23,988 bases of DNA from an uncultured Prevotella sp. (GTDB lineage: Bacteria > Bacteroidota > Bacteroidia > Bacteroidales > Bacteroidaceae). The stretch lies in NCBI GenBank assembly GCA_934183355.1, contig CAKPST010000039.1, positions 1 to 23,988 on the forward strand, in the 5' to 3' direction. Under the pieces are notes generated by a model. It ran no database searches, was not told the origin of the DNA, and worked only from the letters and a program-made list of their open reading frames with translations. Shown here one piece after another: positions 22,556 to 23,988 of this stretch. How positions within the stretch are numbered: position 1 is the first letter of the stretch; each line of letters begins with the position of its first letter. Made by a program: the position numbers and the translations under genes.

Positions 22556-23917
22556 ATGAACATTTCATTTGAGAATCCCGACAAAGTGAATGGTCTGTTG
22601 ACTATCACAGTCGAAGAAGCAGACTTCAAGGACTCTGTCGAGAAGACTTTGAAGGACTATCGCAAGAAGGCCAACATCCCAGGTTTCCGTCCTGGTCAGG
22701 CTCCTATGGGTATGATCAAGCGTCAGTTTGGCGCTTCTGTACGTTACGACGCTGTCAACAAGTTCGTTGGCGAGCAGCTCTACAAGTACATTCAGGAGAA
22801 CAACATCCAGATGCTCGGCGAGCCTCTTCCTTCTGACAAGCAGCAGGAACCAGCTGACATCGAGAAGCCAGCTCCTTACACATTCGTATTCGACATCGCT
22901 GTAGCTCCTGAGTTCAAGATGGAGCTCAACGGCCGCAACAAGATTGACTACTATACAATCAAGGCTGATGACAAGCTCATCAACGAGCAGGTTGAGATGT
23001 ACCAGAGCCGTGCAGGCAAGTACGAGAAGGCTGAGGAGTACGACGCAGAGCAGAACGACATGCTCAAGGGCGATCTCCGTGAGCTCGACGCTGAGGGCAA
23101 CACCAAGGAAGACGGCATCACAGTTGAGGCTGCTGTTCTTATGCCTTCATACATCAAGGTTGACGAGCAGAAGGATCTCTTCAAGAACGCTAAGCCTGGT
23201 GACATCATCACCTTCAACCCACGCAAGGCTTATCCAGAGGGCGAGGCTGAGATTTCAGCACTCCTCAAGATCGACCGTGAGGTAGCTAAGGAGCTTGAGT
23301 CTAACTTCAGCTACCAGATTACAGAGATTCAGCGCTTCAAGAAGGCTGAGCTCAACCAGGAGCTTTTCGACCAGGTATTCGGCGAGGGTGCCGTTCACAC
23401 TGAGGAGGAATTCCGCAACAAGATCGCTGAGGGCTTGCAGCCACAGCTCCAGACCAACTCTGACTACAAGTTCATGCTTGACGTTCGCACATACTGCGAG
23501 GAGAAGGTTGGCGAGTTGACATGGCCAGACGCACTGCTCAAGCGCATCATGCTCCTCAACAACAAGGACAAGGGTGAGGACTTCGTAGAGAAGAACTACG
23601 ACGAGAGCATCAAGCAGCTCAAGTGGCACCTCATCAAGGAGCAGCTCGTTAAGGCTAACGAGATCAAGGTTGACGACGCTGACATCAAGGCTGCTGCCGT
23701 TGAGATGGCTCGCATGCAGTTCGCTCAGTATGGCATGACTAACATCCCTGACGAGTATGTTGAGAACTACGCCAACGAGCTTCTCAAGAAGCGCGAGGCT
23801 GTTGACAACTTTATCGAGCGTGCTATCGACGTTAAGCTCTCTGCTGCCCTCAAGGCTGCCGTTACTCTCAACGAGAAGGAAATAACTCTCGAAGAGTTCA
23901 ACGAGATGATGAAGTAA
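22556..23917 (+). CDS. tig: Trigger factor, ribosome-associated chaperone
   Basis: Trigger factor binds at the ribosome exit tunnel and shields nascent chains. The 453-residue product has the N-terminal ribosome-binding domain with the signature GFRPGQAP (43-50) and a following KRQFG. A middle segment (about 155-250) corresponds to the FKBP-like prolyl isomerase region, but it is diverged and I cannot identify the catalytic aromatic set. The long helical C-terminal arms (about 260-453) form the substrate cradle. Codon choice is strongly biased (AAG, AAC, CTC, GTT, GCT), matching a highly expressed gene and resembling the ompA gene in this window. It has its own promoter region. In many bacteria clpP/clpX follow; the window ends before that can be seen. 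Confidence 0.96.
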   Translation: MNISFENPDKVNGLLTITVEEADFKDSVEKTLKDYRKKANIPGFRPGQAPMGMIKRQFGASVRYDAVNKFVGEQLYKYIQENNIQMLGEPLPSDKQQEPADIEKPAPYTFVFDIAVAPEFKMELNGRNKIDYYTIKADDKLINEQVEMYQSRAGKYEKAEEYDAEQNDMLKGDLRELDAEGNTKEDGITVEAAVLMPSYIKVDEQKDLFKNAKPGDIITFNPRKAYPEGEAEISALLKIDREVAKELESNFSYQITEIQRFKKAELNQELFDQVFGEGAVHTEEEFRNKIAEGLQPQLQTNSDYKFMLDVRTYCEEKVGELTWPDALLKRIMLLNNKDKGEDFVEKNYDESIKQLKWHLIKEQLVKANEIKVDDADIKAAAVEMARMQFAQYGMTNIPDEYVENYANELLKKREAVDNFIERAIDVKLSAALKAAVTLNEKEITLEEFNEMMK

Positions 23918-23922
23918 TCATC

Positions 23923-23938
23923 GAGACTCTATAGTCTC
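23923..23938 (+). terminator. Weak hairpin after tig
   Basis: GAGACT (23923-23928) and AGTCTC (23933-23938) form a 6-bp stem with a 4-nt loop, 5 nt after the tig stop. Only two T residues follow, so termination here is doubtful. The remaining 50 bases to the window end show no gene. Confidence 0.3.
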
Positions 23939-23988
23939 TTGACAACAATGAAATAAAAAAAGGACCGCTGTCTGCATTCAACGTAGAC

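Overview
The window looks like a chromosomal segment from a Bacteroidales bacterium, most likely Prevotella or a close relative. Three things suggest this. The gene order purine gene–mreB–mreC–mreD–mrdA–rodA is the Bacteroidetes cell-wall cluster. Intergenic regions repeatedly carry the Bacteroidetes -7 promoter element TAnnTTTG. Starts are mostly AT-rich, with almost no Shine-Dalgarno sequences. The genus is inferred from style and protein content, not from a marker gene.

Left part, minus strand (read right to left from about 10.3 kb to 0.2 kb): an IMP-cyclohydrolase-only PurH, mreB, mreC, mreD, mrdA (PBP2), rodA and mutL follow one another with short gaps. They form a probable operon for rod-shape and lateral-wall synthesis, with mismatch-repair mutL at its end. 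A separately transcribed, strongly codon-biased OmpA-family porin lies after mutL and has a good rho-independent terminator. The mreB–mreC spacer is unusual. A 37-bp inverted repeat starts 4-5 bases from the two flanking codons and encloses three copies of a 43-bp tandem repeat.

Middle (10.4-16.3 kb): a 984-residue minus-strand protein joins two receiver-like domains to a pyruvate-phosphate-dikinase/PEP-synthase-type ATP-binding domain, without the phosphohistidine and PEP/pyruvate domains. I regard it as the strongest candidate for an undescribed signalling or regulatory enzyme. It is divergent from a GT4-type glycosyltransferase. A two-gene minus-strand unit follows: a calcineurin-like lipoprotein phosphoesterase overlapping a predicted outer-membrane or secreted protein.

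Right part, plus strand (16.4-23.9 kb): a GltD-family NADPH/FAD/Fe-S oxidoreductase; a 308-bp gap with a 38-bp inverted repeat enclosing two GC-rich hairpins and a consensus DnaA box; a DJ-1/PfpI–ispD–recG operon in which recG probably starts at TTG; an unrecognised lipoprotein; and trigger factor (tig). No tRNA, rRNA, CRISPR array, transposase, integrase or phage gene was seen. The coding content is mostly core housekeeping. The novelty lies in the receiver-dikinase hybrid, the reduced PurH, the MutL lacking nuclease motifs, and the two large inverted-repeat elements.
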